Assembly (NCBI GenBank): GCA_019689675.1
Contig: JADGGZ010000004.1
Span: forward strand, 1 to 49,666
Length of the DNA stretch: 49,666 bases
Source: Rhodospirillales bacterium
GTDB lineage: Bacteria; Pseudomonadota; Alphaproteobacteria; ATCC43930; CGMCC-115725
Reading direction: 5' to 3'
Below the pieces are notes generated by a model. The model had not been told where the DNA came from, did not search any database, and saw only the letters and a list, made by a program, of their open reading frames with translations. Positions 16,565-25,756 of the stretch are shown piece by piece (the stretch's first letter is position 1; each line of letters opens with the position of its first letter). A program made the translations under genes and the position numbers.

Positions 16565-18001
16565 ATGATTGAAGGCCACGTCGACAGCTACGGACCCACG
16601 ATCAGCGGCTGGGCGCTCGACCCCGAAAGGCGGCACCTCGACGTCTTCGTCGAGATCGCTTTCGACGGCGAGCACGTCGCGACCGTCCGGGCCAATCTGC
16701 GCACGCATCGCCGCGATGGAAAGAGCTGCGGATTCGCATTCGCGGTGCCGGCTGCGCTCCGCCACGGGCGCCGCCGTGCGCTCGTGACCATCCAGCCGGC
16801 CGGAACGGAGCGTCCGCTCGGCAACAGCCCGCGGCATGTCGCCTTCGACGACAGCAGGATTCCGCGCATTCTGGTCCTGGTTCCTGCAGGGGCACGCTAC
16901 GCCCACGACAACATCCGCGCGCACGAGCGGCCCCGTCTCGAGATGATCGAGACCTACACGAACACCGGCGACTACACCGTCTACGATTCCTCGCTGAAGC
17001 TCCTGCGCTTCTCGGACGTGACGGTCGCGAACATGACGACGTTCACGGACAAGGACGTCGATCTCTACAACGCCGAGTTCGACTGGTGCTTTCTGCGCGG
17101 TTCGAATTTCATCAACGAGTCGATGGAGTGGGCGCGCCTGCCAGAGCTTCTGAAGAAGCTGAAGATTCCGGCGATCCCGTTCGCGGTCGGCGCCCAGGCC
17201 GAGACGCGGCGCAAGCTCGAGCTGCCGGAGAAGGCGAAGGAGGTCTGGCGCCTCTTCGCCGATCACTGCGCGACGATCGGCGTGCGCGGCGCCTACAGCG
17301 CCGAGGTGCTGAACGATCTCGGCGTGCGCAACGTCGAGATCATCGGCTGCCCGAGCCTCTTCCGACAGAACGATCCCTGGCTTCGCATCGAGGCGAAGCC
17401 GATCGAGGAAGTGCGGAAGGTCGCCTTCAACATGCGCCGCGAGGTGTCCAAAACCTACGCCGCCGATATCGGGCGCTATCTCGCGGTCCAGCGCGACTTC
17501 ATCCTGCGCCTCTCGGAGCGCTTCGACCTCACCGTCACGGCACACGGCGAGCCGCCGGAGAAGGCTTTCTTCTTCAAGGAGGAGGCGCTCATCGCCAAGC
17601 ACCTTCCCGAGCTCGTCGGCTCCGGCTGGTTCGACGGCCCGGACGGCGTGATGGCGAGGCTCTATCGCGAGAAGATGTTCTTCTCGAACGTCGTCGCCGA
17701 GTACGACACGTTCGTGCGCGGCATGGACCTCGCCCTGGGCTTCCGGGTTCACGGCAACCTGCCTGCGCTCGCGAACGGCGTCCCCGCGATCTTCGTCGAA
17801 TACGATCAGCGCAGCTCGGAGCTCGCGGAGACGTTCTCGATCCCGCGCCTCACGATCGACCAGATCGCGCAAGGACGGCTCGAAGATCTCTACAGGCCCG
17901 ATCTCTGGGACGGCTTCAACGCGCAATATCAGGATCATTACCGGCGGATGCGCCGCTTCCTCGCGCGCAACGGAATGGCGCACCGCCTCGCCGATATCTG
18001 A
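16565..18001 (+). CDS. GW-module fused to polysaccharide pyruvyl transferase
   Basis: A 478-residue two-domain protein. Residues 1-95 are a GW module: MIEGHVDSYGPTISGWALDP with W16, then ATVRANLRTHRRDG and CGFAFAVP. Residues 100-478 are a pyruvyl transferase with FLRGSNFINESMEW, IPFAVGAQAE, ATIGVRGAYSAEVL, IIGCPSLF and LALGFRVHGNLPALANGVPA. The catalytic part is collinear with the stand-alone enzyme at 15268, including the shared RREVSK motif. One copy has therefore gained, or the other lost, the module after a tandem duplication. It probably pyruvylates a glycan sugar; which sugar cannot be read. A weak GGAAG site precedes the ATG. Confidence 0.8.
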   Translation: MIEGHVDSYGPTISGWALDPERRHLDVFVEIAFDGEHVATVRANLRTHRRDGKSCGFAFAVPAALRHGRRRALVTIQPAGTERPLGNSPRHVAFDDSRIPRILVLVPAGARYAHDNIRAHERPRLEMIETYTNTGDYTVYDSSLKLLRFSDVTVANMTTFTDKDVDLYNAEFDWCFLRGSNFINESMEWARLPELLKKLKIPAIPFAVGAQAETRRKLELPEKAKEVWRLFADHCATIGVRGAYSAEVLNDLGVRNVEIIGCPSLFRQNDPWLRIEAKPIEEVRKVAFNMRREVSKTYAADIGRYLAVQRDFILRLSERFDLTVTAHGEPPEKAFFFKEEALIAKHLPELVGSGWFDGPDGVMARLYREKMFFSNVVAEYDTFVRGMDLALGFRVHGNLPALANGVPAIFVEYDQRSSELAETFSIPRLTIDQIAQGRLEDLYRPDLWDGFNAQYQDHYRRMRRFLARNGMAHRLADI

Positions 18002-18002
18002 C

Positions 18003-19151
18003 ATGCGCCGCCTCCTCCTGGGGCTCGTCGCGGCGCTCGGCGCCGTGACGGAGGCGCCGGCGCTCACGCTTTCCGCGTCGGGCGAGCCCGAGACGGTCGT
18101 GGCGTGGCAGCGCGACGCCTGCGACCGGCGGGACGTTCCGGACGCGCCGGCCCGCGCCTTCCGCGATGCCGACGGCAAGGTGCGTCTCGTCGCCGCCTAC
18201 GCCAGGGCACGATCGCTGACGGGCGACAGCCTCGACACGGTCCGCCCCGATTGCGCCGTCGTCTACGAAGGATCGGGACGCGACGATCCCGCCCTCAACG
18301 ACGACAGGAGCTGGATTTCCTCCTTCTACACGCTCGACGGACGGAGCGTCTTCGCGCTCGTCAGCAACGAGTTCCACGGCCAGAGGAGGCCGCATCTCTG
18401 CCCGTCGGGCGAGTACATGCGTTGCTGGCGCAACAGCGTGACGGAAGCGATCTCGACCGACGGCGGGCGCCGCTTCGCGCCGATCGCGGAGCCCCCGGCG
18501 CACGTCGTCGCCGCGCTCCCCTACCCCTATGCCGGTGACGTCGGGCGGCGGACGGGGTATTTCGCCCCGACCAACATCATCCGGCACGGCGATCACTGGT
18601 ACGCGTTCGTCTGGGCCGAGCGCTACGAGGCGCAGAAGCGCGGCGCGTGCCTTCTGCGCACCGACGATCTCGCCGACCCGCGGGCCTGGCGCGGCTGGGA
18701 CGGCGCGGGGTTCACCGTGCGCTTCGTCGACGGTGCGCGCGAACCGGTGGCGGCGCCGGAGCGCCACGTCTGCAAGCCGGTCGCGCCCGGGATTCTCGGC
18801 AACACGGTGCGCAGCATCGTCCTCCACCGGCCGACCGGGACCTTCGTTGCGACATTCGCCGGAACCCGCGACGGCGTCACCGGGATTTGGGCGAGCCTTT
18901 CGAGGGATCTCGTCTCCTGGGAGAAGCCCCAGCTCGTCTGGAAGGCCCCGCTTCTCTTCCGGTACGGCTGCGGCGACGAGGCGGCGTTCGACTATCCCTC
19001 GCTTCTCGACCCCGCCGCCAAGAGCCGCAACTTCGAGGATATCGGAGACACTCCTTACCTCTACATGACCCGCCTCAATCTGAAGGGCTGCAAGGTGACG
19101 TGGGATCGCGATCTGGTGCGGCTTCCGCTGCGGATCGAGCGCGGCCGATGA
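18003..19151 (+). CDS. Secreted cysteine-rich protein, possible beta-propeller
   Basis: A 382-residue protein with a clear signal peptide ([20 protein letters not shown], cleavage probably after residue 20). The mature part has eight cysteines, an even number suited to disulphides in the periplasm. Repeated patterns of the type '[10 protein letters not shown]', 'GDHWYAFVW' and '[10 protein letters not shown]' resemble blades of five-bladed propellers found in GH43/GH32/GH68-like glycan enzymes, but I cannot place a catalytic acid pair with confidence. It starts one base after the pyruvyl transferase stop and overlaps the acyltransferase start (ATGA), so it belongs to the glycan operon. A glycan-modifying or glycan-binding role is inference. 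Confidence 0.6.
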   Translation: MRRLLLGLVAALGAVTEAPALTLSASGEPETVVAWQRDACDRRDVPDAPARAFRDADGKVRLVAAYARARSLTGDSLDTVRPDCAVVYEGSGRDDPALNDDRSWISSFYTLDGRSVFALVSNEFHGQRRPHLCPSGEYMRCWRNSVTEAISTDGGRRFAPIAEPPAHVVAALPYPYAGDVGRRTGYFAPTNIIRHGDHWYAFVWAERYEAQKRGACLLRTDDLADPRAWRGWDGAGFTVRFVDGAREPVAAPERHVCKPVAPGILGNTVRSIVLHRPTGTFVATFAGTRDGVTGIWASLSRDLVSWEKPQLVWKAPLLFRYGCGDEAAFDYPSLLDPAAKSRNFEDIGDTPYLYMTRLNLKGCKVTWDRDLVRLPLRIERGR

Positions 19152-20239
19152 AGGTGCGTCATCAGGTCGAGCGGCTGACGCCCAACGGGATATCCGGATG
19201 GGCGATCATCCTCGGGGAGCCCGAGACGACGGTCGCGGTCGAGATTTATGCGCAAGGGACTCTCCTCGCCACGGCAGCGGCGACGATTCCGCGTCCCGAC
19301 CTCGAGCGAGAGGGTCTCTACGGCGGAGGTCGCGGCTTCGAGGCGAAGCCGGCGCTGCATGCGCCGAAGTTTCCGGACACCGTGCGGCTCGTATTCCGGG
19401 ACGGCCGAACAGGAAACATTTTGGGCGAGGCGCGGGCGGCGAGAACCGACCGCCCCTGCCTCGTCGACTTCGGCACGGCGCCGCTCGAGCGCCTCAAGGC
19501 GATGGGGCTGTGGCTCACCCGCGCGACAGGACGCCGCGAGCTCTCGCCGGACACGTTCTTCGAGCCGCCGGTCGTCATCCATTCGTCCTTCGCCGGCTAC
19601 TTGCAGGTCGGCGCCTTCACCGGCATCTACGGCGGCACGATCGGGCGTGTGCGATGCGGTCGCTACTGCTCGATCGCGCCGAACGTCGCGCTCGGACCGA
19701 ACGAGCATCCGGTCACGTGGCTCACGACCTCTCTCGTCGCGGAGCGGCCCATGGTGCACGACTGGGACGAGTTCGTGGAGCCGGGGAGCCGCGACCGCTC
19801 GCGGCGGAACATCATCCCCTTTGCCTTCAACATGCAGACGACGGTCATCGGGAACGACGTCTGGATCGGCAGCAACGCGCTGATCCGCAAAGGCGTGACG
19901 ATCGGCGACGGCGCCGTCGTCGCGGGAGGCGCGGTCGTCAACAAGGATGTGCCGCCTTACGCGATCGTCGCGGGCGTGCCGGCGACGGTGAAGCGCCTCC
20001 GCTTCGACGAGAAGACGGTCGAGCGCCTCCTCGCCTTCAAGTGGTGGCGCTACCGTCTGCACGATTTCGGCGGGCTCCCGTTCGACCGGATGCCCGACGT
20101 CATCGACATGATGGAAGAGCGCGTCGCCTCAGGCGCGGTCGAGGAGTACCTTCCCGAGCGCATCACGCCCCTCATGCTGCAGGAGAAATTCGGGCCCGTT
20201 CCGACCCCGGACCAGAACGCGCCCGCGCAGCCGATCTAG
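19148..20239 (+). CDS. GW-module fused to hexapeptide-repeat acyltransferase
   Basis: A 363-residue protein. Residues 1-105 are a GW module: [19 protein letters not shown] with W18, [16 protein letters not shown] and GRGFE. Residues from about 120 to 290 form a left-handed beta-helix acyltransferase of the CatB/VatD type. Visible are [21 protein letters not shown], the His motif NEHPVTW, and repeats running [32 protein letters not shown] and [15 protein letters not shown]. The helical tail FKWWRY is usual for the family. It would acetylate a sugar or sugar-nucleotide. The ATG at 19148 overlaps the previous stop. It converges on the RTX gene, and the two stop codons overlap by four bases. Confidence 0.85.
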   Translation: MKVRHQVERLTPNGISGWAIILGEPETTVAVEIYAQGTLLATAAATIPRPDLEREGLYGGGRGFEAKPALHAPKFPDTVRLVFRDGRTGNILGEARAARTDRPCLVDFGTAPLERLKAMGLWLTRATGRRELSPDTFFEPPVVIHSSFAGYLQVGAFTGIYGGTIGRVRCGRYCSIAPNVALGPNEHPVTWLTTSLVAERPMVHDWDEFVEPGSRDRSRRNIIPFAFNMQTTVIGNDVWIGSNALIRKGVTIGDGAVVAGGAVVNKDVPPYAIVAGVPATVKRLRFDEKTVERLLAFKWWRYRLHDFGGLPFDRMPDVIDMMEERVASGAVEEYLPERITPLMLQEKFGPVPTPDQNAPAQPI

Positions 20240-22245
20240 ACGAACGGGTCGATCGCAAGGAAGCGGAGGTCCTGAACGGCGGTATCGAGAACGAGAATGC
20301 CGTCCCCGTTGCCGAGATCGACATAGGCCGAGCCGTCGAGCTCGGTCACGTGCTCGGCCCGCCAGGCCGCGCTCCCGGCATCGGCGCCGTATCCCTGCAG
20401 CATGATGATATCGAGCCGCGGGTCGAAGGCGGTGACGACGTCGTTCCCGCAGCCCGGGGCGAAGAAGAACTGGTCGCTCTCGCCGTCGCGCTCCGCGAGG
20501 ATGACGTCGTCGCCAGCGCCGCCGTCGACGATGTCGCGGCCGCTTCCGGGCTCGAGTACGTCGTTTCCCTCCATGCCGTAGAGCCGGTCCTTGCCGTCGC
20601 CGCCGGAAATGAAGTCGTTCCCGGCGCCCCCGTTCAGCCGATCGTCGCCGCCCCGCGCGATGATGCGATCGTCGCCGGCGAGGGCATGGATCCGGTCGTT
20701 TCCGTCATCGCCGATCAGCAGGTCGCCGTTTGCGGTGCCGCGGACGATCTCGGGTTCGGGCTCGGGCTCCGGCTCGGACGAAGCGAGCGTGCCGAGAAGC
20801 TTCGGGAAGTCGTTGAAGTCGAACGCCCCCAGAGAGCGCGTGCCGCCTGCCGTGCCGTCGGAAAGAACGAGCCGGTCGGGACCGCCGAGGTCGCCGAGAA
20901 GCGCCAGCATTTCCCCGTCGAGGTCGCCGAGAAGCGTGCTGAGATAATTGTCCGCGGGGAGGAGCTCCGTCGTGCCGGCGGGCGTTCCGTCCGTGCTCCA
21001 GAGCGCATTGTCGCCGAGGAAGAAGACATGTTCGCCCGCGACCTTCGCGTTCTCGTACGCGGCGTAGTCGTCGTCGAGACGGTGCAGCTCCACCGTCCCT
21101 TCCGGCGTCCCGTCGGTCGCGACGATGCTGCTTCCGCTGCTCCACCCCGGATCGCTGTTGACCTTGACGATGATGGGCGCGCCTTGTCCCTCCCCGGCCT
21201 GCCCCACGGCCTCGGAATCGTGCCACTGCGAGCCGATGAACGACACCGCGCCGGTCGCTCCGTCGACGACGCCGAGAAGACTCGGCGTCCCTTCCTCGAT
21301 CCGAAGCGTGTACAGGCTCGTCGTGAAGACGAAATGGTCTCCGTGAGCGGCAAGGTCCTGCGGCGGCTCCCAGCGCTGTCCGAGCGTCAGGTCGTTGAGA
21401 TGCCGTGTCCCCTCGGCAGTTCCATCGGTCGTCCAGAAGGAGGTGCGCCACGTGTCGAAGACGCCCCACTCGGTTTCCTGGCGGTCGACGAGCTCGGAGG
21501 CGGCGACGAAGAGACCGGCCTCCGTGCGCGTGTACGAGAAGCGCTCGGCGGCGGCGAGACTCGGGTCGAAGCTCGAGAAGTCGACCGCGGAACCGTCCTC
21601 GCGGAGAAAGCGCAGCTCTGCCTTGCCGAAGTTCCATTCGGTGACGGCGAGGCTTCCGTTCGGCATCGCCAGAAGATCCCTCGCGAGTGCGCTCGCCGCC
21701 CCGGGCTCGGTCTCGTAGAAGAGGCCGGTTCCGGAGAGAGTACCGTCCGAGCTCCAAAGCTCGGTACCGTGCTCGGCATCGAACGCGCGGAAATAAACAT
21801 GGCCGTTCAGCGCCGCGAGCTCCTCGGGGTTCGATCCCGCGGCTCCGGGATTGACGTCCCGGACCATGCGTGTTCCGGTGGCCGTCCCGTCGCTTACCCA
21901 AAGCTCGCGGCCGTGTACGCCGTCATCGGCGGTGAAGAAGAGCTTGTCGCCGACGACGGTCAAATTCTCTGGCTTGCCCGAGCGGGCGCCCGTTGCGGTA
22001 TCGAGAACCCGCGTTCCTTCGGCCGTTCCATCGGTCACCCAGAGCTCGCGCCCGTGCCTGCCGTCATCGGCGGTGAAGAACAGATGGCCGCCCGCGACTG
22101 TGCCGTCGCGCGGATCGCTGCCTGCCGCGCCGGACCTCAGATCGGCGAGGAGGCGCGTTCCCGCTTCCGTGCCGTCGGTGATCCAGAGCTCCGCCCCTGT
22201 CTCGGCGAGGCTCGCGGTGAAGATGCCGAGCGTCCTTGGTCCCAT
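20236..22245 (-). CDS. ELWxxDGT-repeat protein with C-terminal RTX domain
   Basis: A 669-residue protein. Residues 1-500 hold about eight copies of the ELWxxDGTxxGT motif (for example [36 protein letters not shown]). This repeat is known from large bacterial surface proteins and probably forms beta-propeller blades. After a short Glu/Pro linker (EPEPEPEPE) come about six RTX nonapeptide units ([17 protein letters not shown] and relatives). The end resembles a type I secretion signal, with hydrophobic patches near [12 protein letters not shown] and a C-terminal FLAIDPFV. There is no N-terminal signal peptide. The exporter at 10091-14947 is the likely route. It may be an adhesin or glycan-binding coat protein. 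Confidence 0.82.
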   Translation of the reverse strand: MGPRTLGIFTASLAETGAELWITDGTEAGTRLLADLRSGAAGSDPRDGTVAGGHLFFTADDGRHGRELWVTDGTAEGTRVLDTATGARSGKPENLTVVGDKLFFTADDGVHGRELWVSDGTATGTRMVRDVNPGAAGSNPEELAALNGHVYFRAFDAEHGTELWSSDGTLSGTGLFYETEPGAASALARDLLAMPNGSLAVTEWNFGKAELRFLREDGSAVDFSSFDPSLAAAERFSYTRTEAGLFVAASELVDRQETEWGVFDTWRTSFWTTDGTAEGTRHLNDLTLGQRWEPPQDLAAHGDHFVFTTSLYTLRIEEGTPSLLGVVDGATGAVSFIGSQWHDSEAVGQAGEGQGAPIIVKVNSDPGWSSGSSIVATDGTPEGTVELHRLDDDYAAYENAKVAGEHVFFLGDNALWSTDGTPAGTTELLPADNYLSTLLGDLDGEMLALLGDLGGPDRLVLSDGTAGGTRSLGAFDFNDFPKLLGTLASSEPEPEPEPEIVRGTANGDLLIGDDGNDRIHALAGDDRIIARGGDDRLNGGAGNDFISGGDGKDRLYGMEGNDVLEPGSGRDIVDGGAGDDVILAERDGESDQFFFAPGCGNDVVTAFDPRLDIIMLQGYGADAGSAAWRAEHVTELDGSAYVDLGNGDGILVLDTAVQDLRFLAIDPFV

Positions 22246-22481
22246 TTCGTCCCGTCACGGTGGTCGTTCTGCGCAGCTCCGCACCGCACCGGTTTTCGGA
22301 CGGGGATCGAAGCACCCGGACATCGAGCGCGCCGCTTCGTTGAACGAGAATGAATCGACTGCGAGGGCCGCCTTCGAAAATTGCGACACGCGCGCTACGA
22401 GCCGTGATCCCGGCTTCGATCGGACGGCGAGCCGCCGAACCTGGGTGCGGCGCCGTCGTCGCAGGCTGGCGGCCGACGCAT

Positions 22482-22508
22482 AAAAAGGCGGAGCCCGTAG
22501 GCTCCGCC
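22482..22508 (-). terminator. Rho-independent terminator of alpha/beta hydrolase gene
   Basis: On the minus strand a perfect 9-bp stem (GGCGGAGCC / GGCTCCGCC) with a 4-base loop is followed directly by TTTTT. It begins 12 bp after the hydrolase stop codon. This is the cleanest terminator in the window and separates the hydrolase from the RTX gene downstream. The rest of 22246-22520 holds nothing else I can name. Confidence 0.88.
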
Positions 22509-22520
22509 CCTCCGTCCCGC

Positions 22521-23351
22521 TCAGCTTCGGAAGAACGCGAGCAGGTCGGCATTGATGAGATCGGGATGCGTCGAGGCCATGCCGTGCGAGAGGCCCTCAT
22601 AGGCCTTGAACGTCCCCTTCTTCAGCAGCTTCACCGCTCTCGCCCCGTGATTCCGGATCGGGACCACCTGGTCGTCTTCGCCGTGCATCACCAGCACGGG
22701 CACGTCGATCGCTTTCAGATCTTCGGTGAAGTCGGTCGCCGAGAAGGCGGTGATGCAGTCGTATTGCGCCTTCGCACCGCCCATCATGCCCTGGCGCCAC
22801 CAATTGTCGATGAGCCCCTGGCTCACGGCAGCGCCTTCGCGGTTGAAGCCGTAGAACGGTCCGCTCGCGATCTCGCGGTAGAACTCCGCACGGTTGGCGA
22901 GAAGCGACGCGCGGAAACCGTCGAACAACTCGGGCGGCAGTCCTTCCGGATTGCTCTCCGAGCGCATCATCATCGGCGTCACCGCGCCGATGAGCACGGC
23001 CTTGACGACGCGACCCGGCTCGGCGTGCGCGACATAGCGGGCGACCTCGCCTCCGCCTGTCGAATGGCCGACATGGATCGCATTCTCGAGATCGAGCGCC
23101 TTCACCAGCTCCGCGACATCCGCGGCGTAGGTATCCATGTCGTTGCCGGTATCGGTCTGGCTGGAGCGGCCATGGCCTCGACGATCATGGGCGATCACGC
23201 GATAGCCCTCGCCCAGAAAGAACAGCATCTGGCTGTCCCATTCGTCGCTCGAGAGCGGCCAGCCGTGATGGAAGACAATCGGCTGCGCCTTCTTGCTGCC
23301 CCAGTCCTTGTAGAAGATCCGGGTTCCATCCTTGGTCGTAATCTTCGACAT
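22521..23351 (-). CDS. Alpha/beta hydrolase (non-haem chloroperoxidase-like)
   Basis: A 276-residue alpha/beta hydrolase. The oxyanion region is [12 protein letters not shown], the nucleophile elbow is GHSTGGGE with Ser, and the acid lies in [10 protein letters not shown] with the base in GLSHGM. These match the cofactor-free haloperoxidase/esterase family, whose usual members are about 275 residues. The start at 23351 has an AGGAG site seven bases upstream. It is divergent from the GlxA-type regulator, which is the likely controller. The natural substrate is unknown; esterase, lactonase or perhydrolase activity is typical of the family. Confidence 0.88.
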   Translation of the reverse strand: MSKITTKDGTRIFYKDWGSKKAQPIVFHHGWPLSSDEWDSQMLFFLGEGYRVIAHDRRGHGRSSQTDTGNDMDTYAADVAELVKALDLENAIHVGHSTGGGEVARYVAHAEPGRVVKAVLIGAVTPMMMRSESNPEGLPPELFDGFRASLLANRAEFYREIASGPFYGFNREGAAVSQGLIDNWWRQGMMGGAKAQYDCITAFSATDFTEDLKAIDVPVLVMHGEDDQVVPIRNHGARAVKLLKKGTFKAYEGLSHGMASTHPDLINADLLAFFRS

Positions 23352-23430
23352 TGACCGTCTCCTTATGGTCGACTTGGCGCGGACGCGCCATCGCCGCACC
23401 ATGTAGAAGGGGCTCGGTACGGCGGCACTT

Positions 23431-23464
23431 GGCGAAACCGACACAAATCGGGGCGAAACCGACA
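23431..23464 (+). promoter_or_regulatory. Two 13-bp direct repeats in 21-bp phase (regulator operator)
   Basis: GGCGAAACCGACA occurs at 23431-23443 and again, perfectly, at 23452-23464, so the repeats are 21 bp apart, two helical turns. The second copy touches the first base of the regulator's ATG. AraC-family proteins typically bind such phased direct repeats. The position suggests autorepression, and control of the divergent hydrolase. A shorter pair, ACTTGGCG at 23372-23379 and 23427-23434, lies in the same region. Confidence 0.65.
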
Positions 23465-24486
23465 TGACCGGGAAAAGACGTGTCGTCGCCGAGATCGGGC
23501 TCGCCATCTACCCGGCGTGCCAGCTATCGGCGGTCTACGGCCTCACCGACATGTTCCGCATCGCGAGCGACTTCGCGCGACGACCGGACGAGTCGAGCTC
23601 GCCGGCGATCCGCGTCAGCCATTGGCGCCAGGACGGAGGCGAGATCGTCTGCGTCGAAGACAGCGATCCCGGCTCCGAGCATGCGCTGACGCACATCATC
23701 ACGCCGCCCAGCCTGATCGTTCCCGAACGCATGCCGAAGATGACCGCGTTCGCCGACTGGATGGCCGGCTGTCACGAGAAAGGCGCCACGCTCTGCTCCG
23801 TTTGCGCCGGCGCCTTCGTGCTCGCGGAAACGGGATTGCTGGAGGGGCGGCAGGCGACGACCCATTGGGCGTTCGCGGAAACGCTCGCATCCCGCTTCCC
23901 TGCGGTTCGCGTCGACAGCAGCCGCATGCTGATCGACGACGGCGACATCATCACCGCAGGCGGAATCCTCGCCTGGACCGACCTCGGCCTCACGCTCGTC
24001 GAGCGTCTTCTCGGGCCGAGCGTGATGCTGGACACGGCGCGGTTCCTCGTCATCGATCCGCCGGGCCGCGCGCAGCGCCCCTACGGGTACTTCGTGCCGA
24101 AGCTCGATCACGGCGACGCGGCGATTCTTGCGGTTCAGCACTGGCTGCAGGCGACCGGCGGAAAAGATCACGCCGTTCCGACGCTCGCCGCCCGTGCGGG
24201 CCTCGAGGAGCGGACCTTCCTGCGTCGCTTCAAGAAGGCGACCGGTTACCGGCCGACCGAGTACGCCCAGCAGCTCCGTATCGCAAAGGCGCGGGAGGCG
24301 CTCGAACTGACCCGCCGGCCCGTCGAACAGATCGCGTGGGAGATCGGCTACGGCGACCCGTCGGCCTTTCGCAAGCTGTTCCAACGTTTGACCGGGCTGT
24401 CCCCGAGCGAATACCGAAACCGCTTCGGGGTTGCGCTGCGCGCCGCCGCGCAAGCAGGGGCAGGAGGCGAGACGACCCCGGCCTGA
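23464..24486 (+). CDS. GlxA-type AraC family transcriptional regulator
   Basis: A 340-residue regulator. Residues 10-200 form a DJ-1/PfpI (amidotransferase-like) domain with the nucleophile-elbow motif [14 protein letters not shown]. Residues 225-330 are an AraC double helix-turn-helix: [20 protein letters not shown], then [19 protein letters not shown]. GlxA-type proteins sense small nitrogen or aldehyde-related molecules through the N-terminal domain, though most ligands are unknown. It is divergently placed from the hydrolase at 22521 with 112 bp between starts, and 13-bp direct repeats abut its start codon. Regulation of the hydrolase and of itself is the simple reading. Confidence 0.9.
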   Translation: MTGKRRVVAEIGLAIYPACQLSAVYGLTDMFRIASDFARRPDESSSPAIRVSHWRQDGGEIVCVEDSDPGSEHALTHIITPPSLIVPERMPKMTAFADWMAGCHEKGATLCSVCAGAFVLAETGLLEGRQATTHWAFAETLASRFPAVRVDSSRMLIDDGDIITAGGILAWTDLGLTLVERLLGPSVMLDTARFLVIDPPGRAQRPYGYFVPKLDHGDAAILAVQHWLQATGGKDHAVPTLAARAGLEERTFLRRFKKATGYRPTEYAQQLRIAKAREALELTRRPVEQIAWEIGYGDPSAFRKLFQRLTGLSPSEYRNRFGVALRAAAQAGAGGETTPA

Positions 24487-24586
24487 CCACCTCCGCGCTC
24501 CACGGTTCGCGAGCCCTGGGCGAGGCAGGCGGCAGTTATGGCGAGCGATATCGACGGTCCTTCCAACGGGTGGTAAGAAGTCCGTC

Positions 24587-25360
24587 ATGGTGACTGCCTT
24601 GAAGCGCTTGGCGCTGCTACCCGGGAGGCGCGGCCTCGGCGGTGAGGCGCTGGTGAACGCCGTCTTGCGGGCGCTGGATGCTCCGGAAGCCTCGAGCGCG
24701 GATATCGGGAAGCTGCGCGCCGAGATCGTGAACGATGCCGAGCTCGCCGCTCAGTACGAGCGCAACGTTCCGCGCCTCTTGGAGATATCGCCGCACAAGC
24801 AGATAAGAAGCTGGGGCGAGCGTATGGCACGCCCGATCGCCATGGCCGGTGCCGACATCTTCTATGTGCTGCCGCGAATTCTTCGGCCTGCGCTCGTGGT
24901 GGAAACAGGCGTCGCTTCCGGCTCGATGACTGCGATGCTGCTGGCCGCGCTGCACCGGAACGGGTTCGGTGCGCTGGAGAGTTTCGATCTGCCGGCCGTT
25001 GCAGGACAGCGAAGCATGGACTGGTCGGTGAAGAACGAGGACGAGATCGGCTTTCTTGTTCCCGCCGCCTATCGCGACCGATGGAAGCTGACCCTCGGCG
25101 ACGCAACCTATCTCTTGCCGCGTGCAATGGAGGGACGCACGGTCGATTGCTTCTTCCACGACTCGGACCACTCGTACGAGCACCAGATCTTCGAGTATGC
25201 GCTCGCGCTGAAGCACCTTTCGCCTCGCGGCTGGATCGTCTCGGACGACGTGTCCATGAGTCCCGCTTTCGAGCGCGTCTTCTCCGATACTTCCACCTTC
25301 TTCCACCGCGACCATCCGAACGTCGGCATCGCCGTTCCTAATTGGTCTCAAGGGGAGTAA
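24587..25360 (+). CDS. Class I SAM-dependent methyltransferase (Methyltransf_24-like)
   Basis: A 257-residue protein with a Rossmann methyltransferase core: VVETGVASGSMTAMLLAAL as motif I near residue 105, and LTLGDATYLLP and CFFHDSDHSYEH as later strands. The DSDHSYE motif is typical of the Methyltransf_24 / cephalosporin-hydroxylase-like group often found in glycan clusters. The ATG at 24587 is preferred because the reading frame upstream has no homology; its ribosome site is weak. It stands alone, between the regulator and gene debris, so its substrate is unclear. Confidence 0.75.
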   Translation: MVTALKRLALLPGRRGLGGEALVNAVLRALDAPEASSADIGKLRAEIVNDAELAAQYERNVPRLLEISPHKQIRSWGERMARPIAMAGADIFYVLPRILRPALVVETGVASGSMTAMLLAALHRNGFGALESFDLPAVAGQRSMDWSVKNEDEIGFLVPAAYRDRWKLTLGDATYLLPRAMEGRTVDCFFHDSDHSYEHQIFEYALALKHLSPRGWIVSDDVSMSPAFERVFSDTSTFFHRDHPNVGIAVPNWSQGE

Positions 25361-25495
25361 TTGGCAGCGATCCGCGCGACGGTACCGCCTGCGCGACCAA
25401 CGGGCATTCGGGGATATCCGGTCGCCTTGGGGCAGGAGCGATGTTCGTAGCTTGCGAAGGCGCCTGCGTTGCGCCGCCGAGGATCGGTCCAACCG
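25361..25495. other. Short unassigned stretch before amidohydrolase remnant
   Basis: I see no gene, hairpin or repeat that I can support in this 135-bp stretch. It joins the methyltransferase stop to the decayed gene end. Confidence 0.4.
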
Positions 25496-25756
25496 TCACT
25501 GAAGCACGGCGTTCTTGTGGATCTTGCCGTCCTTCATGATCACCAGGAACTTGTTCGCAGGGTCTGCGACGAGCGCGATGTCCTCCAACGGATTTCCATC
25601 GACGAGCAGCAAGGCTGCCAGCGCGCCCTGCTCCACGACACCGAGTTTGCCCGGATAGGGATTGCGTTCGCCGGACAAGGCCAGAAGCTCGGCGTTGGTG
25701 CTGGTCACCATGACAAGCGCTTGAGCGGGTGTGTACCAGCGGGTAAGCGAGGCGAG
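25496..25756 (-). pseudogene. 3' remnant of an amidohydrolase gene
   Basis: Read on the minus strand, about 86 codons encode the C-terminus of a metal-dependent amidohydrolase (imidazolonepropionase/prolidase-like group). Recognisable are RWYTPAQALVMVTSTNAELL, SGERNPYPGKLG, LLLVDGNPLEDIALVADP and FLVIMKDGKIHKN. A usual member has about 400-480 residues, so the metal-binding N-terminal four fifths are missing. Homology fades near 25756 and an in-frame stop follows at about 25787. The conserved ALADLLLVDG reads ALAALLLVDG here. The fragment cannot make an enzyme and marks a deletion or rearrangement point. Confidence 0.8.
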
